Positions 20,223-31,373 are shown, counted from the first letter of the stretch. The stretch is 64,000 bases of DNA from Stenotrophomonas rhizophila (GCF_003751305.1 NZ_RJKV01000002.1:1-64000); one strand, 5' to 3'. Made by a program: numbers and translations. Notes: a model not told the origin generated them from the letters alone.

Positions 20223-22370
20223 ATGTCTTCACGCAAACCCCTCACCGCCGCGCTGGCGCTTGGCCTGACCCTCGCTGCCGGCGCCCATGCCGATGAAGGC
20301 ATGTGGATGCCGACCCAGCTGCCGGACCTGGCCAAACCGCTGAAGGCGGCGGGCTTCAAGGGCAACCCGGGCGACCTGGCCAACGTCACCGCGCCGCCGT
20401 TGAGTGCGGTGGTGCGTGCGGGTGGTGGCACCGGCTCGTTCGTCTCCGACGACGGCCTGCTGCTCACCAACCACCATGTGGCCATGGGCGTGATCCAGTA
20501 CAACACCTCGCCCGAGCACAACCTGATCAACGACGGCTTCATCGCCAAGGGCCGCAGCGATGAGCGCGCGGCCAACCCGGATTTCCGCGTGCTGGTCACG
20601 ATCGGGTTCGACAAGGTCACCGATGAAGTGCTGCGCGATGCGCGCGGCAAGACCGGACGTGCGTATTTCGATGCGGTCGACCGTGCCAGCAAGCAGCTGG
20701 TGGCCGAGTGCGAGAAAGAAGGCAACATCCGCTGCAGCGTGGCGGACATGTACTACGGCACCGATTTCTATCGCATCCGCCAGCTAGAGCTGAGCGATGT
20801 GCGCCTGGTCTACGCACCGCCGCGCGCGATCGGCAATTATGGCGACGAGATCGACAACTTCATGTGGCCGCGCCACACCGGTGATTTCACGCTGCTGCGT
20901 GCCTACGTCGGCAAGGACGGCAAGCCCGCGCCGTACAGCGTGGACAACGTGCCGTACCACCCGCCGGCCCACCTGAAGATGGCGATCGACGGCCCGAAGA
21001 CCGGCGACTACGCGATGCTGGCCGGTTACCCCGGCATCACCTACCGTCATCGCACCGCCACGGAATTCGCTGGCCAGATCGATGCCGTGCTGCCGCGTCG
21101 CGTGGCGGTGTTCCAGCAGATGATCGACACCATCGAAGCGGCCAGTGCGAAGGATGCGCAGGCACGCACTCGTTACGCCTCGCAGCTGCAGTCGCTGAAG
21201 AACAACCGCAAGCGTGCCGCCGGCGAGCTGGAAGGCCTGCTGCGCAGCGATGCCAAGGCGCAGCGTGCCGCCGATGAGGCGGCGATGCTGCAGGCCACCG
21301 ACGCGAAATACCGGGGCGACATCCAGTCCCTGCTGACCTCGCTGTCCAGCGGCGCCTCGGTGGGCGAACGCGATCTGCTGCTCGATCTGCTCGCGTCGCA
21401 GAGCCAGCTGCTGCGCTCGGCACTGACCCTGGAGCGCCTGCGCATCGAATCGGCCAAGCCCGATGCCGAGCGTGACACGGGCTATCAGCAGCGTGATCTG
21501 GCGCTGATCGAAGGCGTGCTCAAGCAGGTCCAGCGCCGCTACGATCCGGCCATCGAGAAAGCCCTGTTGACCACGCTGCTGAACCGTTACCAGCAGCTGC
21601 CCGACGCGCAGCGCGTGCCCGAGTTCGACGCGGCCTTCGGCCGCACGCCGGCCGCGCTGGCCAAGACCCTGGATACGCTGTACGCCAACACGCACCTGGG
21701 CGACGAAGCCGAGCGCCTGTCGCGCTTTGCCGCGGCGAAAGAGGGCAAGGCGCTGGCGCGCGATCCGCTGATCGATCTGGCCGGCCCGCTGGTGGCCGCG
21801 CAGCTGCGCCTGGATGACGAGCGCAAGACCCGCGAAGGCGAGCAGCTGCGCCTGCGTCCGGCGTATATGCAGGCGCTGTTCGCCTGGCGCGCCAAGCAGG
21901 GCCGCGCGGTCTACCCGGATGCGAACCGTACCCTGCGCATCAGCTACGGCAAGGTCGAGGCGCTGTCGCCGCGCGATGCGGTGCATTTCGACCCGGTGAC
22001 CACCGTGGCCGGGATCGTGGAGAAGAACACCAACGCCTACCCGTTCGATGCGCCCAAGCCGCTGCTGGACGCGATCACCAAGGGCGATTTCGGTTCCACC
22101 GCCGATCCGGTGCTGAAGACCCAGACGGTCAACTTCCTGACCAACCTGGACACCACCGGGGGCAACTCCGGCTCGCCGGTGCTCAACGCCAAGGGCGAGC
22201 TGATCGGCCTGAACTTCGACAGCAACTGGGAGTCGGTCAGCGCCAGCTGGTGGTTCGACCCGCGCTTCAAGCGCGCCGTGCACGTGGACATGCGCTACCT
22301 GCGCTGGCTGCTGGCCAAGGTCTACCCGGCGCCGGAGCTGCTCAAGGAAATGGGCGTTCCGGCGGAGTAA
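20223..22370 (+). CDS. Secreted S46-family dipeptidyl-peptidase, predicted DPP11 type
   Basis: A 715-residue periplasmic serine exopeptidase that removes dipeptides from peptide N-termini. It has a signal peptide (to about AHADEG, residue 22-24), a chymotrypsin-like fold split by a helical insert (about 280-560), catalytic His85 in LLLTNHHVAMG, a conserved DNFMWPRHTGDF block, and nucleophile Ser649 in TGGNSGSP. The S1 specificity position follows FD in GLNFDSNWES and is Ser667 here. In this family Gly marks DPP7 (hydrophobic P1) and Arg or Ser marks DPP11 (Asp/Glu P1), so acidic-residue specificity is predicted. It is monocistronic, with a GTAG repeat after it. Confidence 0.92.
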   Translation: MSSRKPLTAALALGLTLAAGAHADEGMWMPTQLPDLAKPLKAAGFKGNPGDLANVTAPPLSAVVRAGGGTGSFVSDDGLLLTNHHVAMGVIQYNTSPEHNLINDGFIAKGRSDERAANPDFRVLVTIGFDKVTDEVLRDARGKTGRAYFDAVDRASKQLVAECEKEGNIRCSVADMYYGTDFYRIRQLELSDVRLVYAPPRAIGNYGDEIDNFMWPRHTGDFTLLRAYVGKDGKPAPYSVDNVPYHPPAHLKMAIDGPKTGDYAMLAGYPGITYRHRTATEFAGQIDAVLPRRVAVFQQMIDTIEAASAKDAQARTRYASQLQSLKNNRKRAAGELEGLLRSDAKAQRAADEAAMLQATDAKYRGDIQSLLTSLSSGASVGERDLLLDLLASQSQLLRSALTLERLRIESAKPDAERDTGYQQRDLALIEGVLKQVQRRYDPAIEKALLTTLLNRYQQLPDAQRVPEFDAAFGRTPAALAKTLDTLYANTHLGDEAERLSRFAAAKEGKALARDPLIDLAGPLVAAQLRLDDERKTREGEQLRLRPAYMQALFAWRAKQGRAVYPDANRTLRISYGKVEALSPRDAVHFDPVTTVAGIVEKNTNAYPFDAPKPLLDAITKGDFGSTADPVLKTQTVNFLTNLDTTGGNSGSPVLNAKGELIGLNFDSNWESVSASWWFDPRFKRAVHVDMRYLRWLLAKVYPAPELLKEMGVPAE

Positions 22371-22388
22371 GACAGGTCGGAGGCTCCC

Positions 22389-22418
22389 GTAGCGCCACGA
22401 CCAACGGTCGTGGCCTAC
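22389..22418. repeat. GTAG-headed REP (SMAG-like) element
   Basis: GTAG, then gccacgacc, a 3-base centre and ggtcgtggc, then CTAC. This is a complete short palindrome of the type common in Stenotrophomonas intergenic DNA. Its closing CTAC overlaps TACACT (22416-22421), a candidate -10 box for the kinase gene. Confidence 0.75.
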
Positions 22419-22448
22419 ACTGCGGGCTGCTCTCGCGGAAACAACCCT

Positions 22449-25400
22449 GTGGTTTCTAGCTGGATCCTGCTGCTGGTCTCGGTGGCCTACGCCGCACTGC
22501 TGTTCGGGGTGGCGTGGTGGGGCGACCGTCGCCCGATGTACCCCGACCGCCCGTGGCTGCGCCCGGTGGTCTACAGCCTGGCGCTGGCGGTGTACTGCTC
22601 GTCGTGGACGTTCTACGGCGCCGTCGGCACGGCGGTGCGCAACGGCGTGGGCTACCTGCCGATCTACCTGGGGCCGTTGCTGCTGTGGGTGTTCGGCTGG
22701 CGCATCATCGAGCGCCTGGCGCTGATCGCACGCAGCCAGAACGTGGTGTCCATCGCCGATTTCATCTCCTCGCGCTTCGGCCGCTCGCGGCGGCTGGCCG
22801 CGCTGGTGGCGGTGATCGCGCTGATCGGCATCGTGCCGTATCTGGCCCTGCAGTACAAAGCCGTGGCGATGAGCCTGCAGGTGCTGACCGGCAACGTCGG
22901 GCCCACCGGCTTCTTCACCGATCCGGCGCTGTACGTGGCGCTGTTGATGGCCTTGTTCGCCACGTTGTTCGGCACCCGCCAGGTGGATGCCACCGAGCAC
23001 CACCACGGCATGATGCTGGCGATCGCGCTGGAGTCGATGATCAAGCTGATCGCGATGGTGGCGCTTGGTCTGTTCGCCTACCTGTGGCTCAACGACCGCA
23101 CCGATGCGGTGATCGAATCGGCGCACACGCTGTTCAGCGGCCTGCCGCCGGTCGGCTTCATTTCGCAGACCCTGCTGAGCTTCCTGGCCATCATCTGCCT
23201 GCCGCGCCAGTTCCATGTGGCGGTGGTCGAGTGCGGCGACGTGCGTGACATCCGCCGTGCGCGCTGGATGTTCGGGGCCTACCTGGTGATCATCTCGGCG
23301 ATGGTGATTCCCATCGCCACGGCGGGCGTGACCCTGTTCGGCACCGGTGGCAGCGTGGCCGACGACAGCATGGTGCTGGCCCTGCCGCTGGCCGAGGGCC
23401 GCAAGTTCCTGGCACTGGTCGCCTATGTCGGCGGCTTCTCGGCGGCAACCGGCATGGTCATCGTGGCCTCGATCGCGTTGGCGACCATGGTCAGCAATGA
23501 CCTGGTGATGCCGGTGCTGCTGCGCCGCAACGACCACCACGAGGACGCGGCGAACGTCGCCTCACGCGTGCTGTGGATCCGGCGCACGGCGATCCTGCTG
23601 CTGGCCCTGGTGGCGTACAGCTACTACCGCGGCAGCAGCAATGACAGCACGCTGGCCTCGTACGGATTGATGGCGTTCGCGGCGGTGGCCCAGTTCGCGC
23701 CCGGGTTGATCGGTGGACTTTACTGGCGCGGCGCCAGCCGCCGGGGCGTCGAGGCCGGCATGCTGCTCGGTTTCGGCACGTGGGTCTATACCCTGCTGCT
23801 GCCTGCGCTGACCCATGCCGGCTGGATGGATGCGAGCTGGCTGGTGCAGGGCCCGTTCGGTATCGACTGGCTGCAGCCGCAGCACCTGTTCGGCATGAGT
23901 GGCTGGGACCCGCTGACCCACGGCACGTTCTGGTCGCTGCTGGTCAACGTGGCCGCCATGGTGCTGGTCTCGGTGCGCTGGCGTCCCGGCGTGGACGAGC
24001 GGCTGGGTGCGGCACCCTTCCTGGATCCGTATGCACAGCGGCCGTCGGTCGCCGGTGCGTGGCCGGGCCATGTGCATGTGGGCGACCTGCTGGCGCTGGC
24101 CGCGCGCGTGGTGGGTGACCGCCATGCACGGCGCTCGTTCTTTGAGCAGGCGCAATCGCTGGGGCGCGAGCTGCAGGCGTCGGCCCCGGCCGACCGTGCC
24201 TGGGTGCAGTTCACCGAACGCCTGCTGGCCGCCTCGATCGGTGCGGCGTCCGCGCGTCTGCTGCTGACCAGCCTGCTGCGCGGCTCGGGCATGGATCTGG
24301 GCGAAGTGGTGGCGGTGCTCGATGAAGCCGGCCAGGAACTGCGCTTCAACCGCGAGATCCTGTCGACCACGCTGGAGAACATCAGCGCGGGCGTCAGCGT
24401 GGTCGATCCGGACATGCGCCTGACCGCCTGGAACCGCCGCTACCAGCAGATGTTCGGCTATCCCGACGGCATGCTGTACGTGGGTCGCCCGGTCGCCGAT
24501 CTGATCCGCTACAACGCCGAGCGCGGCGAGCTGGGCGAGGGCGAGATCGAGGTGCAGATCAACCGCCGCATCGGCTACATGCGCGCCGGCTCACCGCACA
24601 TCTTCGAGCGCACCCGCAGCGACGGCAAGGTGATCGAGATGCGCGGGCAGGCACTGCCCGGCGGCGGTTACGTCACCAGCTACAACGACATCACCGACTA
24701 CAAGCACGCCGAGCGCGCGCTGCTGGAAGCCAACGAAACGCTGGAGCAGCGCGTGGCCGAACGTTCGCACGAGGCGGAGATGGCCCAGCAGTCCAAGACG
24801 CGTTTCCTGGCGGCGATCAGCCATGACGTGCTGCAGCCGCTCAATGCCGCCCGCCTGTTCGCTTCGGCGCTGCGTGAGAGCCACCACAACAACGAAGAGC
24901 AGCGGCATCTGGCCGAGCGCGTGGATGCGTCACTGCGCGCCGCTGAAGAGCTGCTGGATGGCCTGCTGGACGTCTCCCGGCTGGATGCCGGCGGGCTGCA
25001 CCCGGTGATCGGCGATTTCGACGTCAGCCTGTTGATGCGCGAACTGGCGGCGCAGTACTCACCCGTCGCCGCCGGACGTGGCCTGCGCCTGGATCTGTTC
25101 GCACGGCCGGCGTGGGTGCGCAGCGATCGCCGCCTGTTGCGCCGCGTGCTGCAGAACTTCCTGGCCAATGCACTGCGCTATACGCGCCAGGGCCGCATCG
25201 TGCTGGCGGTGCGGCATCGCGGGCCGGAGGTGGAACTGCAGGTATGGGATACCGGCCCGGGCATTCCCGAACACCACATGCAGCAGATCTTCGATGAGTT
25301 CCATCGCTACCAGCAGCCCTTCGACTGGGGCGAGCAGGGGCTGGGGCTGGGGCTGTCGATCTGCCAGCGCATCTCGCGTCTGCTCGATCATCGCCTCAAC

Positions 25401-25898
25401 GCGCGCAGCCGCGTGGGCAGCGGCAGCATGTTCTCGATCCTGCTGCCGCTGGTGGCCGCACCGGCGCTGCCCAGCATGACAGCGCTGCCAGCACCCAGCC
25501 CGGTCACCCGCACCGATTCGCTGGCGGGCATGCGCGTGCTGTGCGTGGACAACGACCAGGAGATCCTGGATGGCATGCGCGCTTTGCTCGGCCGTTGGCA
25601 GGTGCAGGTGATCACCGCGAGCACGGTGGACCAGGCGCTGGAAAAAGTCGTGGAGCGGCCGGATGTGATGCTGGTGGACTACCACCTGCACGACCGCCTG
25701 GATGGACTGGATACGCTGGTGGCCCTGGGCCAGAAGGCCGGGCGCGCGATCCCCGGTGCGCTGCTTACCGCCGATGGCCGCGATGAGCTGAAGCGGATGG
25801 CGCGCGACCGCGGTTACCGGTTGCTGACCAAGCCGATCAAGCCGGCCTCGTTACGCGCCTTCCTGGCGGCGTTCCACGATACCCGCGGCGATCTCTAG
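22449..25898 (+). CDS. crbS: Hybrid sensor kinase with sodium/solute symporter domain (CrbS-like)
   Basis: A 1149-residue inner-membrane kinase. An SLC5/SSS-type transporter module of about 13 helices occupies residues 1-490. A linker and PAS domain follow (about 640-740), then HisKA with phosphorylated His792 in FLAAISHDVLQPLNA, HATPase (LANALRY and DTGPGIPEHH) and a C-terminal receiver with Asp1077 in VMLVDYHLHD. This architecture matches CrbS/CbrA-type kinases. CrbS with CrbR controls acs and acetate use in other Gammaproteobacteria, and a LuxR-type regulator and acs lie just downstream on the other strand. GTG start (22449), because upstream codons are not hydrophobic. Substrate and transport activity are inferred. 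Confidence 0.88.
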   Translation: MVSSWILLLVSVAYAALLFGVAWWGDRRPMYPDRPWLRPVVYSLALAVYCSSWTFYGAVGTAVRNGVGYLPIYLGPLLLWVFGWRIIERLALIARSQNVVSIADFISSRFGRSRRLAALVAVIALIGIVPYLALQYKAVAMSLQVLTGNVGPTGFFTDPALYVALLMALFATLFGTRQVDATEHHHGMMLAIALESMIKLIAMVALGLFAYLWLNDRTDAVIESAHTLFSGLPPVGFISQTLLSFLAIICLPRQFHVAVVECGDVRDIRRARWMFGAYLVIISAMVIPIATAGVTLFGTGGSVADDSMVLALPLAEGRKFLALVAYVGGFSAATGMVIVASIALATMVSNDLVMPVLLRRNDHHEDAANVASRVLWIRRTAILLLALVAYSYYRGSSNDSTLASYGLMAFAAVAQFAPGLIGGLYWRGASRRGVEAGMLLGFGTWVYTLLLPALTHAGWMDASWLVQGPFGIDWLQPQHLFGMSGWDPLTHGTFWSLLVNVAAMVLVSVRWRPGVDERLGAAPFLDPYAQRPSVAGAWPGHVHVGDLLALAARVVGDRHARRSFFEQAQSLGRELQASAPADRAWVQFTERLLAASIGAASARLLLTSLLRGSGMDLGEVVAVLDEAGQELRFNREILSTTLENISAGVSVVDPDMRLTAWNRRYQQMFGYPDGMLYVGRPVADLIRYNAERGELGEGEIEVQINRRIGYMRAGSPHIFERTRSDGKVIEMRGQALPGGGYVTSYNDITDYKHAERALLEANETLEQRVAERSHEAEMAQQSKTRFLAAISHDVLQPLNAARLFASALRESHHNNEEQRHLAERVDASLRAAEELLDGLLDVSRLDAGGLHPVIGDFDVSLLMRELAAQYSPVAAGRGLRLDLFARPAWVRSDRRLLRRVLQNFLANALRYTRQGRIVLAVRHRGPEVELQVWDTGPGIPEHHMQQIFDEFHRYQQPFDWGEQGLGLGLSICQRISRLLDHRLNARSRVGSGSMFSILLPLVAAPALPSMTALPAPSPVTRTDSLAGMRVLCVDNDQEILDGMRALLGRWQVQVITASTVDQALEKVVERPDVMLVDYHLHDRLDGLDTLVALGQKAGRAIPGALLTADGRDELKRMARDRGYRLLTKPIKPASLRAFLAAFHDTRGDL

Positions 25899-25906
25899 CC
25901 GCGGGT
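25881..25906. terminator. Hairpin at the crbS/mntP convergence
   Basis: acccgcggc (25881-25889) pairs perfectly with gccgcgggt (25898-25906). The loop contains most of the kinase stop codon. It lies between convergent genes only 30 bases apart and could terminate either. Confidence 0.5.
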
Positions 25907-25928
25907 TGGCGGCGGTCGCAGTGCCCGA

Positions 25929-26507
25929 TCAGGCCACCGCACCGCTGAGGTGTTCGTACAGGATGGTGGAGCCGATGATGATCAGGATCACGCCGCCGAT
26001 GATCTCGGCGCGCTTGCCGACCATGCCGCCCAGCACGCGGCCGAGCATGATCCCGCAGGTCACCATGGTCAGCGTGCACAGGCCGATGACCAGCGCCATG
26101 ACGCCGATATGTACGTCGAGGAAGGCCAGGCCGATACCGACCGCCATCGCATCGATGCTGGTCGCGAAACCGGTCATCGCCAGGCGCCAGAAGCCGTGGT
26201 GTTTGCTGGTGTCGTCTTCCTCCGCACCCTCATCGGGGCGCAGGCCGTTGATGATCATGTGCACGCCCAGCGCACCGAGCAGGCCGAACGCGATCCAGTG
26301 ATCGAAGGCCTCCACGTACTCCAGCGCAGCGCGACCGAGCAGCCAGCCGATCACCGGGGTGATGCCTTCGATGACACCGAAAATCAGGCCGGCGCGCAAG
26401 GCATCGGAGAAACGTGGCTTGCGCATGGCCGCGCCTTTGCCGATCGCCGCAGCGAAGGCATCGGTGGACATGGCAAAGCCGATCAGCAGGATCGAAACAG
26501 GGGACAT
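25929..26507 (-). CDS. mntP: Manganese efflux pump MntP
   Basis: A 192-residue inner-membrane exporter that prevents Mn2+ toxicity. It has six helices in two homologous halves, each starting with the family motif: [15 protein letters not shown] and [16 protein letters not shown]. The Asp residues in these helices are known to be needed for Mn2+ export in the family. The length is normal. The start was chosen at the first conserved helix; the 65 codons upstream overlap a riboswitch-like leader and are not protein-like. A yybP-ykoY element upstream predicts Mn2+-induced expression. Confidence 0.95.
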   Translation of the reverse strand: MSPVSILLIGFAMSTDAFAAAIGKGAAMRKPRFSDALRAGLIFGVIEGITPVIGWLLGRAALEYVEAFDHWIAFGLLGALGVHMIINGLRPDEGAEEDDTSKHHGFWRLAMTGFATSIDAMAVGIGLAFLDVHIGVMALVIGLCTLTMVTCGIMLGRVLGGMVGKRAEIIGGVILIIIGSTILYEHLSGAVA

Positions 26508-26582
26508 TGGGGTACGCGGCAGGTCGGGCGATATCGAGCAACGGACCGCGAACGCGCCCAACCTGTCGTTGCGCACGCGGAC

Positions 26583-26695
26583 CGCTGGTCTCGCCAACCA
26601 AGATGGTTGCCCGCACCACGGCGCACTGGCCGAGTATGTTGATACGGGCGATTCCTTCAACAGGAATCCGGCTACTCCCCAAGGGGACGCGAAGC
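26583..26695 (-). promoter_or_regulatory. yybP-ykoY manganese riboswitch in the mntP leader
   Basis: Read on the minus strand, the mntP leader contains the conserved pieces of this RNA family in order. These are ccccttggggagtagcc, then a short helix (gattcctgttgaaggaatc), then atcaacatactcgg, a variable helix, and finally ggcgagacc. GGGGAGUAGC and CAACAUACUC are the signature Mn2+-binding loop sequences. It ends about 75 bases before the mntP ATG, leaving room for an expression platform. The family turns on mntP in high Mn2+. Boundaries are approximate. Confidence 0.85.
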
Positions 26696-26760
26696 TTAGC
26701 ACCGGGCCTGCGGCGTGGAGCGTTTGCGACGAATTGCGCAGGTAACGCTGGAATTCATAG

Positions 26761-26795
26761 CTTCGGCTATAACGCCGAAGGCGTTATAGCCGAAG
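26761..26795. terminator. 16-bp perfect hairpin between crbR and mntP
   Basis: cttcggctataacgcc and ggcgttatagccgaag form a perfect 16-bp stem with a 3-base loop. It follows the end of the crbR-like gene on the minus strand. No T-tract follows, so it may be a Rho-independent terminator variant or another repeat type. Confidence 0.5.
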
Positions 26796-26798
26796 CGG

Positions 26799-26867
26799 GT
26801 AGATCCACGCCATGCGTGGATGCTGTTCTTTCCGGCACCGCGTCATCCACGCATGGCGTGGATCTAC
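26799..26867. repeat. Pair of inverted GTAG (SMAG-like) elements
   Basis: GTAG plus atccacgccatgcgtggatg (26799-26822) and its inverted partner catccacgcatggcgtggat plus CTAC (26844-26867) form a dimer about 70 bases long. This is the common SMAG sequence class. The closing CTAC supplies the stop codon of the crbR-like gene. Confidence 0.9.
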
Positions 26868-27529
26868 TCCTCTTCCGGCGGCAACACGATCTGTTCGTCG
26901 TCGATGGCCAGCTTGCCGGCCATCAGCACCGCCTGGGTGCGGTTGGTGACGCCCAGCTTGCGCAGGATCGCGGTGACGTGGGCTTTGATCGTCGCTTCGG
27001 AGACGTTGAGGTCGTAGGCGATCTGCTTGTTGAGGCGGCCGGCACCGAGCATCTGCAGCACCCGGAACTGCTGCGGCGTCAGCTCGCGCAGGCGCTGGCC
27101 GATCTCGCGTTCCTCGCGCCCGGTCTGGGGCACGTTGTGCGCTTCCGGTGGGGCCCAGGTCTCGCCATCGAGAATGGTGCCCAGTGCATGACCGATGGTG
27201 TCCGAATCGGCGGATTTGGGGATGAAACCAAAGGCGCCGTGGTCGAGCGCGCGTCGCATCACCGTCGGTTCCTCACGTGCCGACACCACCACCACCGGCA
27301 GCTGCGGGTGCAGGGCACGCATATGCACGAGCGCGTTGAAGCCCTGCGCGCCGGGCATGTTGAGGTCCATCAGGACCAGGTCGGCGTCGGTGTGCTGGTC
27401 GGCCAGCTGGTACAGCGCTTCCACGCTGTCCGCTTCGTACAGCTGCACGCCGGGGATGACGCGTTGCACGGCCCCGCGAAGGGCTTCGCGGAACAGCGGG
27501 TGGTCATCGGCAATCAGGAGGGTCGTCAT
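26864..27529 (-). CDS. crbR: LuxR/NarL-family response regulator (CrbR-like)
   Basis: A 221-residue cytoplasmic DNA-binding regulator. It has a receiver domain with IADDHPLFREAL and phospho-acceptor Asp55 in LVLMDLNMPG. A LuxR-type helix-turn-helix follows, LTPQQFRVLQMLGAGRLNKQ and the SEATIKAHVTAILRKL segment. It is the likely partner of the SSS-fused kinase at 22449-25898 and the likely activator of acs directly upstream on the same strand. An alternative start 4 codons earlier (27541) is possible; neither has a Shine-Dalgarno sequence. Its stop codon (TAG, 26864-26866) lies inside the CTAC end of a GTAG repeat, so the last residues (PPEEE) may reflect insertion of that repeat. Confidence 0.88.
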   Translation of the reverse strand: MTTLLIADDHPLFREALRGAVQRVIPGVQLYEADSVEALYQLADQHTDADLVLMDLNMPGAQGFNALVHMRALHPQLPVVVVSAREEPTVMRRALDHGAFGFIPKSADSDTIGHALGTILDGETWAPPEAHNVPQTGREEREIGQRLRELTPQQFRVLQMLGAGRLNKQIAYDLNVSEATIKAHVTAILRKLGVTNRTQAVLMAGKLAIDDEQIVLPPEEE

Positions 27530-27589
27530 GGTGGGGGCCATGTTGCGGAGGCGTGCAGCGACGCAACGAAAAAGTCTATCGAGATGACA

Positions 27590-27608
27590 GCCCCCTGAGT
27601 CAGGGGGC
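27590..27608 (-). terminator. Hairpin after acs
   Basis: gccccctga and tcagggggc form a 9-bp perfect stem 12 bases after the acs stop on the minus strand, between acs and the regulator gene. The loop is a single unpaired base in the strict pairing. Confidence 0.55.
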
Positions 27609-27619
27609 GAAGGGTTACT

Positions 27620-29563
<1,944 letters not shown>

Positions 29564-29721
29564 GGCACCCTCACTTGCACGTTGACTTGGGTTGTGCGGT
29601 CGCAGCATAAGCGGCGACCTCTCCCCCTCAGTTTGCCGCATCCACCCGCCTGCGCGGTGTCGAGGTGGTTAGACCATGGTCGAACGCCGACCATCCCTAT
29701 ATGACATGGCAGCCAACCCCG

Positions 29722-29849
29722 GTAGCTCACGACCGTTGGCCGTGAGGCAAGGCGTACCGACCAATGGTCGGTACCTGCGCGGTACCCGCGGCACCTGCCG
29801 GTCGCCTGCCGGCGCCCAGGTCGTACTCGCCCGTTGGGGCGAGTACGAC
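29722..29849. repeat. Cluster of three short palindromes between acs and the porin gene
   Basis: Three hairpins lie in series. The first is a GTAG-headed imperfect one from 29722 (ctcacgacc...ggccgtgag). The second is gtaccgacc-aat-ggtcggtac (29754-29774). The third is a 13-bp perfect stem gtcgtactcgccc/gggcgagtacgac (29820-29849). They resemble REP elements and lie in the divergent promoter interval, 29564-29945, in which no gene was seen. Confidence 0.65.
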
Positions 29850-29945
29850 TAATGGCCAATAGCTTCGGTGCGTCAACGCGCCGCACCCTCGGGTCGACCG
29901 TGCCCCATGCGCGGCATCACCTTGCCACCCGGGAGAGAGGGCAAC

Positions 29946-31373
29946 ATGAGCCACCGTTTGCTGAGGACGACACGCCGGCCGTTGGCCGCTGCCATGTTCG
30001 TCGCACTGATCGCGCCAGGCATGGCGTTCGCCGAAACCGCAAAAGAGAAAGCCCTGGAAGCCCGCGTCGTCGAGCTGGAGCGCCAGGTCCAGCTGCTGCT
30101 GAACAACCAGCAGCAACAGCAGGTCCAGATCAGCCAGGCCCAGACCGATGTCACCGCCGTGCGCACGGTCCAGGCACAGCAACCGGTGGCGGCCACGGTG
30201 CCGGCCGGCAAGCAGCCGATCCAGGTCACCACCATCACCCCGGGCGCCGCGCCGGGGACCACGGTCAAGATCGGCGGCTTCATCAAGGCCGATTTCCTCG
30301 CCACCCAGACCGGCGACGGTCAGCTGGCCGACGATGCCACCGGCCGCGCGCTGTATCTGCCGGGCCAGACCCCGGTGGCCGGCGCCGGCGGCAGCGGCAA
30401 GCGTTCGGACGTGGATTACAACGCCCACGCCAAGTTCTCGCGCTTCAATCTTGGCATCGACAATGTCAGCGAGGCCGGCAACAAGTCCGGTGCGTTCTTC
30501 GAGATGGACTTCTTCGGCAACTCGCTGGGCAACCAGACCGCGACCAATACCTACGGTGCGACCCTGCGTCACGCCTACATGTACTGGAACAACTGGATGG
30601 CCGGCCAGACCTGGTCGAACTTCATGGACGCGGCCTCGCTGCCGGAAGCCGCCGACTTCGTCGGCCCGACCGATGGTGTGATCTTCGTGCGCCAGGCACA
30701 GATCCGCTACACCCAGGGCGGCTTCAGCGTCGCGCTGGAAAACCCGGAAACCACGCTGCTCACCGGCACCCGCAACCCGGTCACCGGCGCGTGGACCAAC
30801 GTGGCCAGCAACTCCGATCGCGGCGCGCTGCCGGATCTGACCCTGCGTTATGGCTGGAAGGGCGATTGGGGCACCTTCGGTGTCGGCGGCGTGGTCCGTC
30901 AGCTCAAGGTCGACAACCAGACCACCGGTGCCGATGCGGACAAGATCGGCGGCGGCCTCACCCTGGGCGGCAAGTGGGTGATGGGCCCGACCGATACGCT
31001 GCATTACCAGGTCACCGGTGGCGAAGGCATCGCACGTTACATCGGCCTGGGGGTCACCGCCGATACCGCGTATGACATCGCCCGCGACGAACTCAACCCG
31101 ACCGGCGTCCTCGCCGGTTACGTGGGCTGGCGCCATGCCTTCACCCCGAAGCTCCGTACCAACCTGATCTACGCGCGCAGCGATTACGACAACGACGGCA
31201 GTCTCGGCCCGCTGGTCACCAAGAGCGTGCAGAGCATCCGCGGCAATGTGTTCTACACACCAATGCCCAAGGTCGATGTCGGCGCCGAGCTGATGTACGG
31301 CGTGCGCGAGATCGAGGATGGCCGCAAGGGCGATATCAGCCGTCTGCAGTTCACGACGAAATACAGCTTCTAA
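29946..31373 (+). CDS. DcaP-like trimeric outer-membrane porin
   Basis: A 475-residue outer-membrane channel. It has a signal peptide (to AFAE, about residue 30) and a short periplasmic coiled coil (LEARVVELERQVQLLLNNQQ). A linker and then a beta-barrel starting at VKIGGFIKADF follow, ending with the terminal aromatic (TTKYSF) required for Bam-dependent insertion. The N-terminal coiled coil plus barrel fits the DcaP family, which takes up organic acids and peptides. The start MSHRLL is preceded by a purine-rich gggagagaggg. Its place between acs and a carboxylate-type carrier suggests uptake of small acids. Confidence 0.85.
   Translation: MSHRLLRTTRRPLAAAMFVALIAPGMAFAETAKEKALEARVVELERQVQLLLNNQQQQQVQISQAQTDVTAVRTVQAQQPVAATVPAGKQPIQVTTITPGAAPGTTVKIGGFIKADFLATQTGDGQLADDATGRALYLPGQTPVAGAGGSGKRSDVDYNAHAKFSRFNLGIDNVSEAGNKSGAFFEMDFFGNSLGNQTATNTYGATLRHAYMYWNNWMAGQTWSNFMDAASLPEAADFVGPTDGVIFVRQAQIRYTQGGFSVALENPETTLLTGTRNPVTGAWTNVASNSDRGALPDLTLRYGWKGDWGTFGVGGVVRQLKVDNQTTGADADKIGGGLTLGGKWVMGPTDTLHYQVTGGEGIARYIGLGVTADTAYDIARDELNPTGVLAGYVGWRHAFTPKLRTNLIYARSDYDNDGSLGPLVTKSVQSIRGNVFYTPMPKVDVGAELMYGVREIEDGRKGDISRLQFTTKYSF

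Noticed and set aside
20784..23540. 918-residue minus-strand frame over the S46 peptidase and kinase
   Set aside because: Antisense to two genes with intact catalytic motifs; no family features of its own.
26799..26867. CRISPR-like repeat array from the recurring GTAG elements
   Set aside because: Elements are palindromic, of varied sequence class, scattered singly or in inverted pairs, and have no regular spacers or cas genes.
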